Shown here piece by piece: positions 17,370 to 25,923 of a stretch of DNA of 64,000 bases. The stretch covers positions 1-64,000 of the forward strand of contig NZ_DGIR01000005.1 of the NCBI RefSeq assembly GCF_002386445.1. The letters run 5' to 3'. Each line of letters begins with the position of its first letter. Position 1 is the first letter of the stretch. Made by a program: the position numbers and the translations under genes. This stretch comes from Pseudomonas sp. UBA4617. Its GTDB lineage: Bacteria > Pseudomonadota > Gammaproteobacteria > Pseudomonadales > Pseudomonadaceae. Below the pieces are notes generated by a model. The model ran no database searches. It saw only the letters and a program-made list of their open reading frames with translations, and was not told the origin of the DNA.

Positions 17370-18062
17370 ATGACTGACGACGATCGCATCAAACTCGAAC
17401 CCAGCTGGAAAGCCGCCTTGCGCGCCGAATTCGACCAGCCCTACATGCATCAGTTGCGTGAGTTCCTGCGCAGCGAATATGCCGCCGGCAAGGAGATCTA
17501 CCCGCCAGGACCGCTGATCTTCAATGCGCTGAATTCGACGCCGCTGGACCAGGTGAAGGTGGTCATACTCGGCCAGGACCCGTATCACGGGCCGGGCCAG
17601 GCCCATGGCCTGTGCTTCTCGGTGCAGCCGGGCGTGGCCGCGCCACCGTCGCTGGTCAACATCTACAAGGAATTGCAGCGTGACCTGAATATCCCGATCC
17701 CCAACCATGGCTACCTGCAGAGCTGGGCCGAGCAGGGCGTGCTGTTGCTCAACACGACCATGACCGTGGAGCGCGCGAATGCGGCATCGCATGCCAAGAA
17801 GGGCTGGGAGTTGTTTACCGACCGGATCATCCAGGTAGTCAGCGAGCAATGCCCGAACGTGGTGTTCCTGCTATGGGGCTCGCATGCACAAAGCAAGCAG
17901 AAGCTGATCGACGGGACCCGGCACCTGGTGCTGAAATCGGTACATCCGTCGCCGTTGTCAGCTTATCGGGGCTTCCTGGGTTGTGGCCATTTCAGCCGGG
18001 CCAACAGCTTCCTCGAGCAGCGCGGGCTGGCGCCGATCAACTGGGCATTGCCACCGCTGTGA
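17370..18062 (+). CDS. ung: Uracil-DNA glycosylase
   Basis: A 230-residue family 1 enzyme that excises uracil from DNA. It carries the water-activating motif GQDPYHGPGQAHGL, the LLLNTTMTVE region with the uracil-binding Asn, and the DNA-intercalating motif HPSPLSAYRGF. The ATG at 17370 follows CGGAAGG and gives the usual length; a longer upstream frame is antisense to the neighbouring gene. Confidence 0.96.
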   Translation: MTDDDRIKLEPSWKAALRAEFDQPYMHQLREFLRSEYAAGKEIYPPGPLIFNALNSTPLDQVKVVILGQDPYHGPGQAHGLCFSVQPGVAAPPSLVNIYKELQRDLNIPIPNHGYLQSWAEQGVLLLNTTMTVERANAASHAKKGWELFTDRIIQVVSEQCPNVVFLLWGSHAQSKQKLIDGTRHLVLKSVHPSPLSAYRGFLGCGHFSRANSFLEQRGLAPINWALPPL

Positions 18063-18094
18063 TGGCCTGACAGGCCGCGCAGAACGCGACACGA

Positions 18095-19126
18095 TCATTC
18101 CGGCTTGGCATTCCATAGCCGGAACAGCGGCTCTGCCAGGAACAGCACCAGCAGCAGCCGCATTACCTGCAGCGCTGTCACCAGCGGCACCGATAGCTGC
18201 AAGGTCTCGGCAGTCAGGCTCATCTCGGCAATTCCCCCGGGCATCATGCCCAACGTCAGCGACCGCAGGTCCAGCGCGGTCATCACGCTCAGCACCCAGG
18301 CCGCGCTGGCGGCGATCGCCATGCATAACGCCGTTGCGACCAGGGTGCGCATGAGGAACGAAGGCGCACGGCGGAAGAACGCGCGGTTGAAGTGACAGGC
18401 CAGGCCGCTGCCGATCAGCCACTGGCCGATCTGGCTGGCGCCATTGGGCAGGCCAATCTGCAGGTTGGCCGCCAGGCTCACCGTGGCGGCTACCAGCAAC
18501 GGCCCGAACAACCATGGATTGGGTTGGCGCAAGCGTTGCCAGAGCAACGCAACGGCAATGCCCAGCGGAGCAATCATTGCCAGCCAGCCCCAACTCACGC
18601 TGCCGGCATGATTCAGCGGCACCCCTTCACCCAGCAGGAACTTGAACAGCGCGGGTACACACAGCACCACCGCGAGCACGCGCAGGCTCTGCGCCGCTGC
18701 CACCTGGCTGAGCACTGCGCCATTGCGAGCGCCAAGGTTGACCATCTCACCCGAACCACCAGGCATGCTGGCGAAGAACGCAGTGGCGCGGTCTTCACCG
18801 GTACGTCGCAGCAGCCATACGCTGAGCACGCTGGACACGGTGGTGAACAGTGCGCCGAAGAAGATCAGCGCGAAATGGCTGGCCACCTGCTCGATCACCG
18901 CCGGGGTGAAGTGCAGTCCGATGCCGATGCCGATGATCCACTGCCCGCATTTGCGGCCATTGGGGATTTCCGGCAGTTGCCAGGGCGTCAGGCAGCGCAC
19001 CAGGATGATCGCCAGCAACGAGCCGACCATCCACGGCAACGGCCAGCCGACCTGGCTGGCGGCAAAACCACCGGCAAGGCCGACCAGCCCGGTCGCGACA
19101 AACAGCGGCGAGGAACGATCAGGCAT
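18095..19126 (-). CDS. AbrB-family (ammonia monooxygenase-like name) membrane protein
   Basis: A 343-residue, about ten-helix integral membrane protein with the duplicated motif seen in this family (GGFAASQVGWPLPWMVGSLLA, SMPGGSGEMV, and later GMMPGGIAEMSLTAE). The two MPGG-(S/I)-(G/A)-EM copies are the hallmark of the AbrB/DUF445-like putative transporter group, unrelated to the AbrB transcription factor. The start at 19126 overlaps the tctA stop by 8 bp (ATGCCTGA); an ATG at 19138 is also possible. Coupling to tctA suggests a role in organic-acid uptake or regulation. Confidence 0.78.
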   Translation of the reverse strand: MPDRSSPLFVATGLVGLAGGFAASQVGWPLPWMVGSLLAIILVRCLTPWQLPEIPNGRKCGQWIIGIGIGLHFTPAVIEQVASHFALIFFGALFTTVSSVLSVWLLRRTGEDRATAFFASMPGGSGEMVNLGARNGAVLSQVAAAQSLRVLAVVLCVPALFKFLLGEGVPLNHAGSVSWGWLAMIAPLGIAVALLWQRLRQPNPWLFGPLLVAATVSLAANLQIGLPNGASQIGQWLIGSGLACHFNRAFFRRAPSFLMRTLVATALCMAIAASAAWVLSVMTALDLRSLTLGMMPGGIAEMSLTAETLQLSVPLVTALQVMRLLLVLFLAEPLFRLWNAKPE

Positions 19127-20633
19127 CGGCCATCGCACGGCGCTGCAGGCTACGCTTGCGCCAGCTGCGCAGCAGCGGCAGGGTCAGCATGCAGATGGTC
19201 AGTACCCATACCGACAGGCTGATCGTGCTCGACCAGAGGATGCCCAGTTCACCGTTGGAGATCGACAGGGCGCGGCGCAGGTTCTGTTCCATCAGCCCGC
19301 CAAGGATGAAACCGAGCAGGATCGGCGACAGCGGGAAGTCCAGCTTGCGCAGGATGTAGCCCATGATGCCGATGCCGACCATCAGGAACAGGTCGAAGGT
19401 GGTGGCATGCACGGCATACACGCCGATCGCGGTGATGATGGCGATCACCGGCACCAGTGCCCAGTTCGGTACGGCCAGGATACGGGTAAAGATGCGGATC
19501 ATCGGAATGTTGAGGATCACCAGCATGATGTTGGCGACGAACAACGAAGCGATCAGGCCCCAGACGATGTCCGGCTGCTGTTCGAACAACAGTGGGCCGG
19601 GGGTGATGTTGTACAGGGTCAGTGCACCGATCATTACCGCCGTGGTACCCGAGCCAGGTACGCCCAAGGTCAGCATGGGTACCAAGGCACCGCAGCAGGA
19701 GGCGCCGATGGCGGTTTCCGGGGCCGCCAGGCCGCGGGCATCACCCTTGCCGAAATTGCCTTTTTCTCCCGCCATGCGTTTCTCGGTCATGTACGCCACG
19801 GCGCTGGCCAGGGTTGCGCCGGCGCCTGGCAGCACGCCCATGACGAAGCCCAGCAGGCCGCAGCGGATGTTGACCACGAACACCGAGGCGGCTTCCTTGA
19901 GGTTGAACAGCATGCGCCCGGTAGCCTTGACCGCCTGGTGACCATGATGGGTTTTTTCCAGCAGCAGGAGGATCTCGCTGATGGAGAACAGGCCCAGCAC
20001 CAGCACCACGAACTGGATGCCGTCGGCCAGGTGCACGCTGTCGCCGGTGAACCGGTACACGCCACTGTTGGCGTCGATGCCGACGGCCGACAGGAACAGG
20101 CCGATCAGTGCGGCGATGAAGGTCTTCAACGGTTTGTCACCGGCCATGCCGCCAAGGGCGACGATGGCGAACACCATCAGCACGAAGTATTCCGCCGGGC
20201 CGAAGGCAATCGCCCATTTTGCCAGCAGCGGTGCGAACAGCACCATGCCGCAGGTGGCGATCAAGGCACCGATGAACGAACTCCATGCCGACAGTGACAG
20301 CGCCACGCCAGCCAGGCCATTGCGGGCCATCGGGTAACCATCGAGGGTGGTCATCACGGTCGAGGCCTCGCCCGGGATGTTCAGCAGGATCGAGCTGATC
20401 CGCCCGCCGTATTCACAGCCCAGGTACACCGCTGCCAGCAGGATCAGCGCCGACTCCGGCGGCAGGCCGAGGGCAAACGCGATGGGGATCAGCAAGGCCA
20501 CGCCGTTGATCGGGCCGAGGCCAGGCAGCAGGCCGACCACGGTGCCGATCAGCGTACCGGTGAGGGCGGTGACCAGGTTATAGGGGGACAGGGCGACGCC
20601 GAAGCCCTGGCCCAGGTAGCTCAAGGTATCCAT
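19119..20633 (-). CDS. tctA: Tripartite tricarboxylate transporter, large membrane subunit
   Basis: A 504-residue protein with about twelve helices. TctA signatures are clear: GTVVGLLPGLGPINGVALLIP near the N-terminus, YLGCEYGGRISSILLNIPGE, and GVPGSGTTAVMIGALTLYNITPGP. It forms the channel of the TctABC citrate/tricarboxylate importer. It starts 3 bp after tctB and its stop overlaps the downstream AbrB-family gene. Confidence 0.95.
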   Translation of the reverse strand: MDTLSYLGQGFGVALSPYNLVTALTGTLIGTVVGLLPGLGPINGVALLIPIAFALGLPPESALILLAAVYLGCEYGGRISSILLNIPGEASTVMTTLDGYPMARNGLAGVALSLSAWSSFIGALIATCGMVLFAPLLAKWAIAFGPAEYFVLMVFAIVALGGMAGDKPLKTFIAALIGLFLSAVGIDANSGVYRFTGDSVHLADGIQFVVLVLGLFSISEILLLLEKTHHGHQAVKATGRMLFNLKEAASVFVVNIRCGLLGFVMGVLPGAGATLASAVAYMTEKRMAGEKGNFGKGDARGLAAPETAIGASCCGALVPMLTLGVPGSGTTAVMIGALTLYNITPGPLLFEQQPDIVWGLIASLFVANIMLVILNIPMIRIFTRILAVPNWALVPVIAIITAIGVYAVHATTFDLFLMVGIGIMGYILRKLDFPLSPILLGFILGGLMEQNLRRALSISNGELGILWSSTISLSVWVLTICMLTLPLLRSWRKRSLQRRAMADA

Positions 20634-20636
20634 GTG

Positions 20637-21095
20637 TCAGTTCTCCAGTACGCTCAGCAGGCCAAGGGGCAAGGGCACGTCCATCACGCGGTCGAACAAC
20701 CAGTAGAGGAACAGGCTCATGCCTGCCACCACGATGAAACTGTGCAGCCAGCGGCCGCCGTACAGGCGGGCCATGGGTACACCGATCAGGATGCTACTGA
20801 GGATGAAGCCCAGGGCTTCGAAGGTGCTGGCGAATACGATCAGCAGGCCGACGCAGGCGCTGATCTTGGTCAGGGTTTCGCGGTCCAGCTCCGGCTCGTC
20901 GTCCTTGCGCACGATGGGTGTGGGGCGGAACACCAGGTACAGCAGGCCCAGAGCCATCAGGCCGAGCATCAGCAGCGGATAGGCGCGCGGGCCTACCGGT
21001 TCATAGGAAAATGCCGCCTGATAGGGCCAGGCCATGACGGCCAGGGCTGCGCACACTGCCAGCAGGACCAGGGCAAAGATGCGTTGCAGGATCAT
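20637..21095 (-). CDS. tctB: Tripartite tricarboxylate transporter, small membrane subunit
   Basis: A 152-residue protein with four predicted helices, the size and layout of TctB (ILQRIFALVLLAVCAALAVMAW, GPRAYPLLMLGLMALGLLYLVF, two late helices). It partners TctA. The start at 21095 is set by AGGA 8 nt upstream; the longer open frame reaches into REP DNA. Confidence 0.92.
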   Translation of the reverse strand: MILQRIFALVLLAVCAALAVMAWPYQAAFSYEPVGPRAYPLLMLGLMALGLLYLVFRPTPIVRKDDEPELDRETLTKISACVGLLIVFASTFEALGFILSSILIGVPMARLYGGRWLHSFIVVAGMSLFLYWLFDRVMDVPLPLGLLSVLEN

Positions 21096-21110
21096 GAAGG
21101 AATCCTCGTT

Positions 21111-21198
21111 CGTGGGAGCGGGGTTACCCGCGCAAGCGTCAGGCGCCAAAACGGTGCTGCCCGAGCTGACGCATTGGCGGGTAAACCCGCTCCCACAG
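21111..21198. repeat. Inverted pair of REP elements between tctC and tctB
   Basis: GTGGGAGCGGGGTTACCCGC at the left and GCGGGTAAACCCGCTCCCAC at the right are mirrored copies; inner GCGTC/GACGC extends the pairing. In the tct transcript this would form a large stem that could stabilise the upstream tctC message over tctB/tctA. Confidence 0.85.
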
Positions 21199-21222
21199 GG
21201 GGCTGTAGAAGGTCGTGGTGGC

Positions 21223-22203
21223 TTACTGGATCAGGCCGAATTCCTTGGCCAGGGTCTTGTAGTCAGCCACCTGCTTCTTCACATAACCGTCCAGCTCTTC
21301 GCCGGTCATGGCGAACGGGAACAGCTCGCGCTGGTCACGCAGCTTGGCGAAGTCTTCCGAGGCCAGCATCTTGTCGAACGACTGCTTCCACCAGGCGTAG
21401 TCTTCGTCGCTCACCTTTGGCCCGAGGTAGAAGCCGCGCACCACTGGCCAGACGATGTCGTAGCCCTGTTCCCTGGCGGTGGGAATGTCTTTCATTTCCG
21501 GCTCGTCCAGGCGGTTTTCCGAGAACACCGCGAGAATGCGCATGTTGCCGCTCTGGATGTGTGGCATGGAGTCGGAGATGTCGGTCGAGCCCACCTGGAT
21601 ATGCCCGCCCAGCAGTGCCGTGGCGATTTCGCCACCGCCCTCCAGGGCCACGTAGCGCAGGTCGCGCGGATTGATGCCTGCCGCCTTGGCGATCAATGCG
21701 GTCTGCATCCAGTCCTGGCTGCCGACGGTACCGCCCGAGCCGATCACTACCTTGCTCGGGTCTTTCTTCAGCGCCGCGACCAGGTCGTCGAGGGTCTTGT
21801 AGGGTGAGTCGCTCTTCACCGCGATGGCGCCATAGCTGGTGCCGACGGCGGCCAGCCATTTCACCGCGTTTTCATCAAAGCGGCCGAACTTGCCCTGGGC
21901 CAGGTTCAGCAACGAGCCGCTGGACCAGGCGACCAGGGTTCCGGCATCGGCCGGCCGTTGGGCTACCACGGCGTTGTAGGCCACTGCGCCGACACCACCT
22001 GGCATGTAGGTGACGCGCATCGGCTTGCTGAGGATCTTTTCCTCCACCAGGGCGCTTTGCACCAGTTTGCAGGTCAGGTCGAAGCCGCCGCCGGGTGAGG
22101 CGGGGGCGATGCATTCAGGGCGTTTCGGTTCGCCAGCCAGGGCGTTGCCGGCCAGCAGCAGGCAGCCGGTAGCGAGGACGAGGCGGCGCAGTGAAAAGGT
22201 CAT
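21223..22203 (-). CDS. tctC: Tricarboxylate-binding periplasmic protein
   Basis: A 326-residue solute-binding protein with signal peptide (MTFSLRRLVLATGCLLLAGNALA). Family features: PECIAPASPGGGFDLTCKLVQSAL with the ligand-binding loop, MPGGVGAVAYNAVVAQRPAD, and SGGTVGSQDWMQTALIAKAAG. It captures citrate or a related tricarboxylate and hands it to TctAB. The leader has an AACAACAA Crc/Hfq-type motif and a GGAG ribosome-binding site. Confidence 0.94.
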   Translation of the reverse strand: MTFSLRRLVLATGCLLLAGNALAGEPKRPECIAPASPGGGFDLTCKLVQSALVEEKILSKPMRVTYMPGGVGAVAYNAVVAQRPADAGTLVAWSSGSLLNLAQGKFGRFDENAVKWLAAVGTSYGAIAVKSDSPYKTLDDLVAALKKDPSKVVIGSGGTVGSQDWMQTALIAKAAGINPRDLRYVALEGGGEIATALLGGHIQVGSTDISDSMPHIQSGNMRILAVFSENRLDEPEMKDIPTAREQGYDIVWPVVRGFYLGPKVSDEDYAWWKQSFDKMLASEDFAKLRDQRELFPFAMTGEELDGYVKKQVADYKTLAKEFGLIQ

Positions 22204-22221
22204 CGGTTATCTCCGTAAGCG

Positions 22222-22229
22222 TTGTTGTT
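22222..22229 (-). promoter_or_regulatory. Crc/Hfq-type CA motif (AACAACAA) before tctC
   Basis: A perfect AAnAAnAA element on the coding strand lies 8 nt upstream of the GGAG Shine-Dalgarno of tctC. Binding by Hfq/Crc would block ribosome access when preferred carbon sources are present. Confidence 0.6.
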
Positions 22230-22262
22230 ATCGGTTTACCGCTGTTGGGTTGTCGCGAAGGC

Positions 22263-23555
22263 TTACCACAGCGCCACGCTGTAGCTCACCAGCAGCCGGA
22301 CTTCGTCGGCATCACGGGCGAAATTGGAGCGGAAGGTGGCGTTGCGCAGGCGTACGGCGACGTTTTTCAACGGGCCGCTTTGCACCACGTACTTCATTTC
22401 GGTATCGCGTTCCCATTCCTTGCCCTCGCCACCAGCGGCGCGGCTGACATTGTCACCGCTGATGTAGCGGGTCATGAAGGTCAGGCCAGGCACGCCGAGC
22501 GCGGCGAAGTTGTAGTCGTAACGCGCCTGCCAGGAACGCTCGTCGGCATTGGCGAAGTCGTTGATCTGGACGAAGTTGACCAGGTACGGGTCGGCTCCAT
22601 CGACATAGGGGAAGGCGCTGTCGCCGGACAGCTGCTGCCAGGCGGCGCTGATCTTGTGCCCACCCAGGGCGTAGCTGAGCATGCCGTTCGCGGTGGTGTT
22701 GTCGATGTTGCCGGCCTTGGCGGCACCGGCATCGTCACTCACGGCCAGGCGCAGGTCGGCGCCGAAGGTGCCCGGGCCCCATGGCTGGGTGGCGAGCAGG
22801 CCGATGAAATGCTGGCGGTAGATGTCATCCAGCTGGGCGAAATGGTAGCTGCCGGTGATGCGGTCGGTGAACTGGTAGTCGAGGCCGGCCAGGTCCAGGT
22901 TGTCGGCACTGAACGAGCCACCGAAGCGGCCGTTCTTGTTGTTCAGGGCCAGGTCTTCCCAGTTGGTGTCGTTGCGATCCTTGGCTTTGTCCAGGCGGCC
23001 GCCGGTTAAGGTCAGGCCCTTGATCTCCTTCGAGGTGAGCAGGCCACCTTCGAAGGTTTGCGGCAGGATGCGCCCGTCGTTGGGTTGCAGGGTCGGCAGT
23101 TCCGGGATAAGGGTGCCGATCTTCAGTTCACTCTGCGACACCTTCACCTTGCCGGTCAGGCCCAGCTTGGAATACTCGTCGGCAGCCTTGCCGTCATCAT
23201 GGGTGGGCAGCAGGCCGGTATCGGTGCGGTCGGGGCTGGAGTCGAGCTTGATGCCGAGCATGCCCAGCGCATCCAGGCCGAAGCCCACGGTGCCATCGGT
23301 ATAGCCGGACTCGAAGTTGACAATGAAGCCCTGGGCCCATTCGTCGCGCTTGGATTGCTGGGCACTGGTGCCGTCGCGGAAGTCGCGGTTGAAGTACATG
23401 TTGCGGGTTTCGAAGGTTTCCGTGCTGTCTTCGAAAAAGGCGGCCTGGCTGATCGGGGCGACACCGGCAAGCGCAAGGGCGCTGGCGATGGCAGAGGGGC
23501 GTGCGGCAAAGGAACGGGGAGGCGTGAACGCCTGCGGCTGCAATGACAGCATCAC
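22263..23555 (-). CDS. opdH: OprD-family porin for tricarboxylates (OpdH)
   Basis: A 430-residue outer-membrane beta-barrel of the OprD family: signal peptide ending ISQAAFFEDS, early ETRNMYFNRDFRDG (OprD-type), GGLLTSKEIKGLTLTGGRLDK, and terminal aromatic W. The position between tctC and the divergent tctDE identifies it as OpdH, the tricarboxylate-induced porin described in P. aeruginosa. Two adjacent ATGs start the gene; a GGAG site serves both. Confidence 0.9.
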   Translation of the reverse strand: MMLSLQPQAFTPPRSFAARPSAIASALALAGVAPISQAAFFEDSTETFETRNMYFNRDFRDGTSAQQSKRDEWAQGFIVNFESGYTDGTVGFGLDALGMLGIKLDSSPDRTDTGLLPTHDDGKAADEYSKLGLTGKVKVSQSELKIGTLIPELPTLQPNDGRILPQTFEGGLLTSKEIKGLTLTGGRLDKAKDRNDTNWEDLALNNKNGRFGGSFSADNLDLAGLDYQFTDRITGSYHFAQLDDIYRQHFIGLLATQPWGPGTFGADLRLAVSDDAGAAKAGNIDNTTANGMLSYALGGHKISAAWQQLSGDSAFPYVDGADPYLVNFVQINDFANADERSWQARYDYNFAALGVPGLTFMTRYISGDNVSRAAGGEGKEWERDTEMKYVVQSGPLKNVAVRLRNATFRSNFARDADEVRLLVSYSVALW

Positions 23556-23567
23556 TGTTGGCTCCGA

Positions 23568-23581
23568 TTATTGTTCTTATT
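23568..23581 (-). promoter_or_regulatory. Double Crc/Hfq-type CA motif before opdH
   Basis: AATAAGAACAATAA on the coding strand contains a perfect AACAATAA preceded by AATAAG, directly upstream of the GGAG ribosome-binding site (23562-23565). With the tctC motif this makes two predicted Crc/Hfq sites in one operon. Confidence 0.6.
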
Positions 23582-23645
23582 GGTTGCACCTTGCTGGTGC
23601 TTTTGTTCGGCGCGAAGGGCGACCGTGGTGCGATGCTAGGTAATC

Positions 23646-23677
23646 AACCTTTCGCTAACCTTTCAGCGTGAAAGGTT
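23646..23677. promoter_or_regulatory. TctD-type operator between opdH and tctD
   Basis: AACCTTTC occurs at 23646-23653 and 23657-23664 as a direct repeat with 11-bp period, and its inverse GAAAGGTT at 23670-23677. OmpR-family regulators bind direct repeats about one helical turn apart. The site lies in the opdH/tctCBA-tctDE divergent promoter region, so it is the likely TctD box. Confidence 0.55.
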
Positions 23678-23752
23678 TGTCGACAGGGCTTCACAGGCCT
23701 GCCGACAGCGGTACACTCCGCGCCACCGCCCCACCCGAGCAGGGAGAAACCG

Positions 23753-24424
23753 ATGCGTGTGCTGCTGGTCGAAGACCACCTGCAACTGGCCGAAAGCGTG
23801 GCCCAGGCCTTGAAGAGCCATGGCCTGACCGTGGACGTGCTGCACGACGGCGTGGCCGCCGACCTGGCCCTGGCCAGCGAGGAGTACGCCGTGGCCGTGT
23901 TGGACGTCGGCTTGCCACGCATGGACGGTTTCGAGGTGCTGGCGCGCCTGCGCGGTCGCGGCAAGACCTTGCCAGTGCTGATGCTGACCGCGCGCAGCGA
24001 CGTCAAGGACCGTGTCCACGGCCTGAACCTGGGCGCCGACGACTACCTGGCCAAGCCGTTCGAGCTGACCGAACTGGAAGCCCGGGTCAAGGCCCTGCTG
24101 CGTCGCAGCGTACTCGGCGGCGAACGCCAGCAACGCTGCGGGCCGCTGGTGTACGACCTGGACACCCGGCGCTTCGCCCTGGGCAGCGACAACCTGACCC
24201 TGACTTCGCGCGAACAGAGTGTGCTCGAAGCGTTGATCGCGCGGCCGGGGCGGGTGATGAGCAAGGAGCAACTGGCCGCCCAGGTGTTCGGCCTGGACGA
24301 AGAGGCCAGCCCCGACGCCATCGAGATCTATATCCACCGCCTGCGCAAGAAGCTCGACGGGCACCCGGTGGCCATCGTCACCTTCCGCGGCCTGGGCTAC
24401 CTGCTCGAGCACCGCGATGCGTGA
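23753..24424 (+). CDS. tctD: Tricarboxylate response regulator, OmpR family
   Basis: A 223-residue regulator: receiver domain with D8 (EDH pocket), phospho-acceptor D51 and K101 (YLAKPFELTELEARV), then a winged-helix domain (about 125-220, LTSREQSVLEALIARPGRVMSKEQL; IEIYIHRLRKKL). TctD controls opdH-tctCBA expression, probably lifting repression when citrate is present. It overlaps tctE by 8 bp (ATGCGTGA). Confidence 0.94.
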   Translation: MRVLLVEDHLQLAESVAQALKSHGLTVDVLHDGVAADLALASEEYAVAVLDVGLPRMDGFEVLARLRGRGKTLPVLMLTARSDVKDRVHGLNLGADDYLAKPFELTELEARVKALLRRSVLGGERQQRCGPLVYDLDTRRFALGSDNLTLTSREQSVLEALIARPGRVMSKEQLAAQVFGLDEEASPDAIEIYIHRLRKKLDGHPVAIVTFRGLGYLLEHRDA

Positions 24425-25796
24425 CAACGGCAGCCTGCGCGGGCGCTTGCTCGGCAACCTGGCCTTGCTGCTGGTGGTGCTGATGCTGGCCAGCGGCCTG
24501 AGCGCCTACTGGAATGGCCGCGAGGCCGCCGACACGGCCTATGACCGCACCTTGCTGGCCTCGGCGCGGACCATTGCTGCAGGCCTGTCCCAGCGCGACG
24601 GCTCGCTCAGCGCGGACGTGCCGTATGTGGCCCTGGACACCTTCGCCTACGACAGTGCCGGACGCATCTATTACCAGGTGCTGGACATCCAGCAGCGGTT
24701 GATCTCCGGCTACGAGAACCTGCCTGCGCCGCCGCCCGGCACGCCGCGAACCGATGACTACCCGGCACTGGCGCGGTTCTACAACGCCACTTACCTGGGC
24801 CAGGACGTACGCGTGGTCAGCCTGTTGAAGCCAGTGAGCGAACCCAACATGAACGGCATGGCGGAAATCCGCGTGGCCGAGACCGAGGAAGCCCGGGTGC
24901 GCATGGCCCGCGGCTTGATGGCCGATACCCTGTTGCGCCTGGGCATGCTGGCGCTGGGGGCGCTGGTGCTGGTGTGGTTTGCCGTGAGCGCCGCGCTGCG
25001 GCCGCTGGAGCGCTTGCGTACGGCGGTGGAGGAACGCCAGCCGGACGACCTGCGGGCTTTGCCAGTAGTGCAGGTGCAACACGAGCTGGGCCCGCTGGTA
25101 CGGGCCTTGAACCACTTCACCGAGCGCTTGCGCGGCCAATTCGAGCGCCAGGCGCAATTCATTGCTGACGCTGCTCACGAATTGCGCACGCCGTTGGCCG
25201 CGCTCAAGGCGCGGGTCGAGCTGGGCTTGCGCTCATCGGAGCCACAGGAATGGCGACAGACCCTGGAATCCGCGGCCCAGGGTACCGATCGGCTGACCCA
25301 CCTGGCCAACCAGCTGTTGTCGCTGGCGCGGGTCGAGAACGGCGCGCGGGCGATTGCCGAAGGCGGCGCGCAGCGCCTGGACCTGAGCCAGTTGGCGCGC
25401 GAGCTGGGCATGGCCATGGCCCCGCTGGCGCACAAGCGTGGAGTGGCGCTGGCCCTGGAAGCCGAAGCCCCGGTGTGGCTGAAAGGGGAGCCGACGCTGC
25501 TCAACGAACTGTTGAGCAACCTGGTGGACAATGCGCTGGCGCATACGCCTGCGGGCGGCAACGTGATCCTGCGGGTGCTGGCGCCGGCGGTGCTGGAAGT
25601 GGAAGACGACGGGCCGGGGATTCCCGAGGCCGAGCGTGAGCGGGTGTTCGAGCGCTTCTATCGGCGCAGTGCGCAGGGGAGCGGGCTGGGCTTGGCCATT
25701 GTCGGTGAAATCTGCCGGGCGCACCTGGCGCAGGTGAGCCTGCATGATGGCGCCAAGGGCGGCTTGCGGGTGCGGGTGAGTTTCATCGCGGATTGA
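24417..25796 (+). CDS. tctE: Tricarboxylate sensor histidine kinase
   Basis: A 459-residue kinase. Two transmembrane helices (about 13-32 and 165-190) flank a periplasmic TctE-type sensor domain (NGREAADTAYDRTLLASARTI). The HAMP-like linker, phospho-acceptor HELRTPLAALKARVELGL, N-box LLSNLVDNALAHTP and G boxes (DDGPGIPEAER, GSGLGLAIV) follow. It signals to TctD. Confidence 0.93.
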   Translation: MRDNGSLRGRLLGNLALLLVVLMLASGLSAYWNGREAADTAYDRTLLASARTIAAGLSQRDGSLSADVPYVALDTFAYDSAGRIYYQVLDIQQRLISGYENLPAPPPGTPRTDDYPALARFYNATYLGQDVRVVSLLKPVSEPNMNGMAEIRVAETEEARVRMARGLMADTLLRLGMLALGALVLVWFAVSAALRPLERLRTAVEERQPDDLRALPVVQVQHELGPLVRALNHFTERLRGQFERQAQFIADAAHELRTPLAALKARVELGLRSSEPQEWRQTLESAAQGTDRLTHLANQLLSLARVENGARAIAEGGAQRLDLSQLARELGMAMAPLAHKRGVALALEAEAPVWLKGEPTLLNELLSNLVDNALAHTPAGGNVILRVLAPAVLEVEDDGPGIPEAERERVFERFYRRSAQGSGLGLAIVGEICRAHLAQVSLHDGAKGGLRVRVSFIAD

Positions 25797-25803
25797 TGTG
25801 TTG

Positions 25804-25911
25804 CCTGTACCGGCCTTTTCGCGGGTGAACCCGCTCCCACAGGGACCGCGCCGCTGCAGAAGGCTACGCCATACCTGTGGGAGCGGGTTTACCCGCGAAG
25901 AGGCCGGCACT
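25804..25911. repeat. Inverted REP pair between tctE and the HDOD gene
   Basis: Two mirrored copies: CCGGCCTTTTCGCGGGTGAA with CCCGCTCCCACAGG on the left, and CCTGTGGGAGCGGGTTTACC with CGCGAAGAGGCCGG on the right. They lie between convergent genes and probably end transcription both ways. Confidence 0.85.
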
Positions 25912-25923
25912 GGCTGGCGCCGG

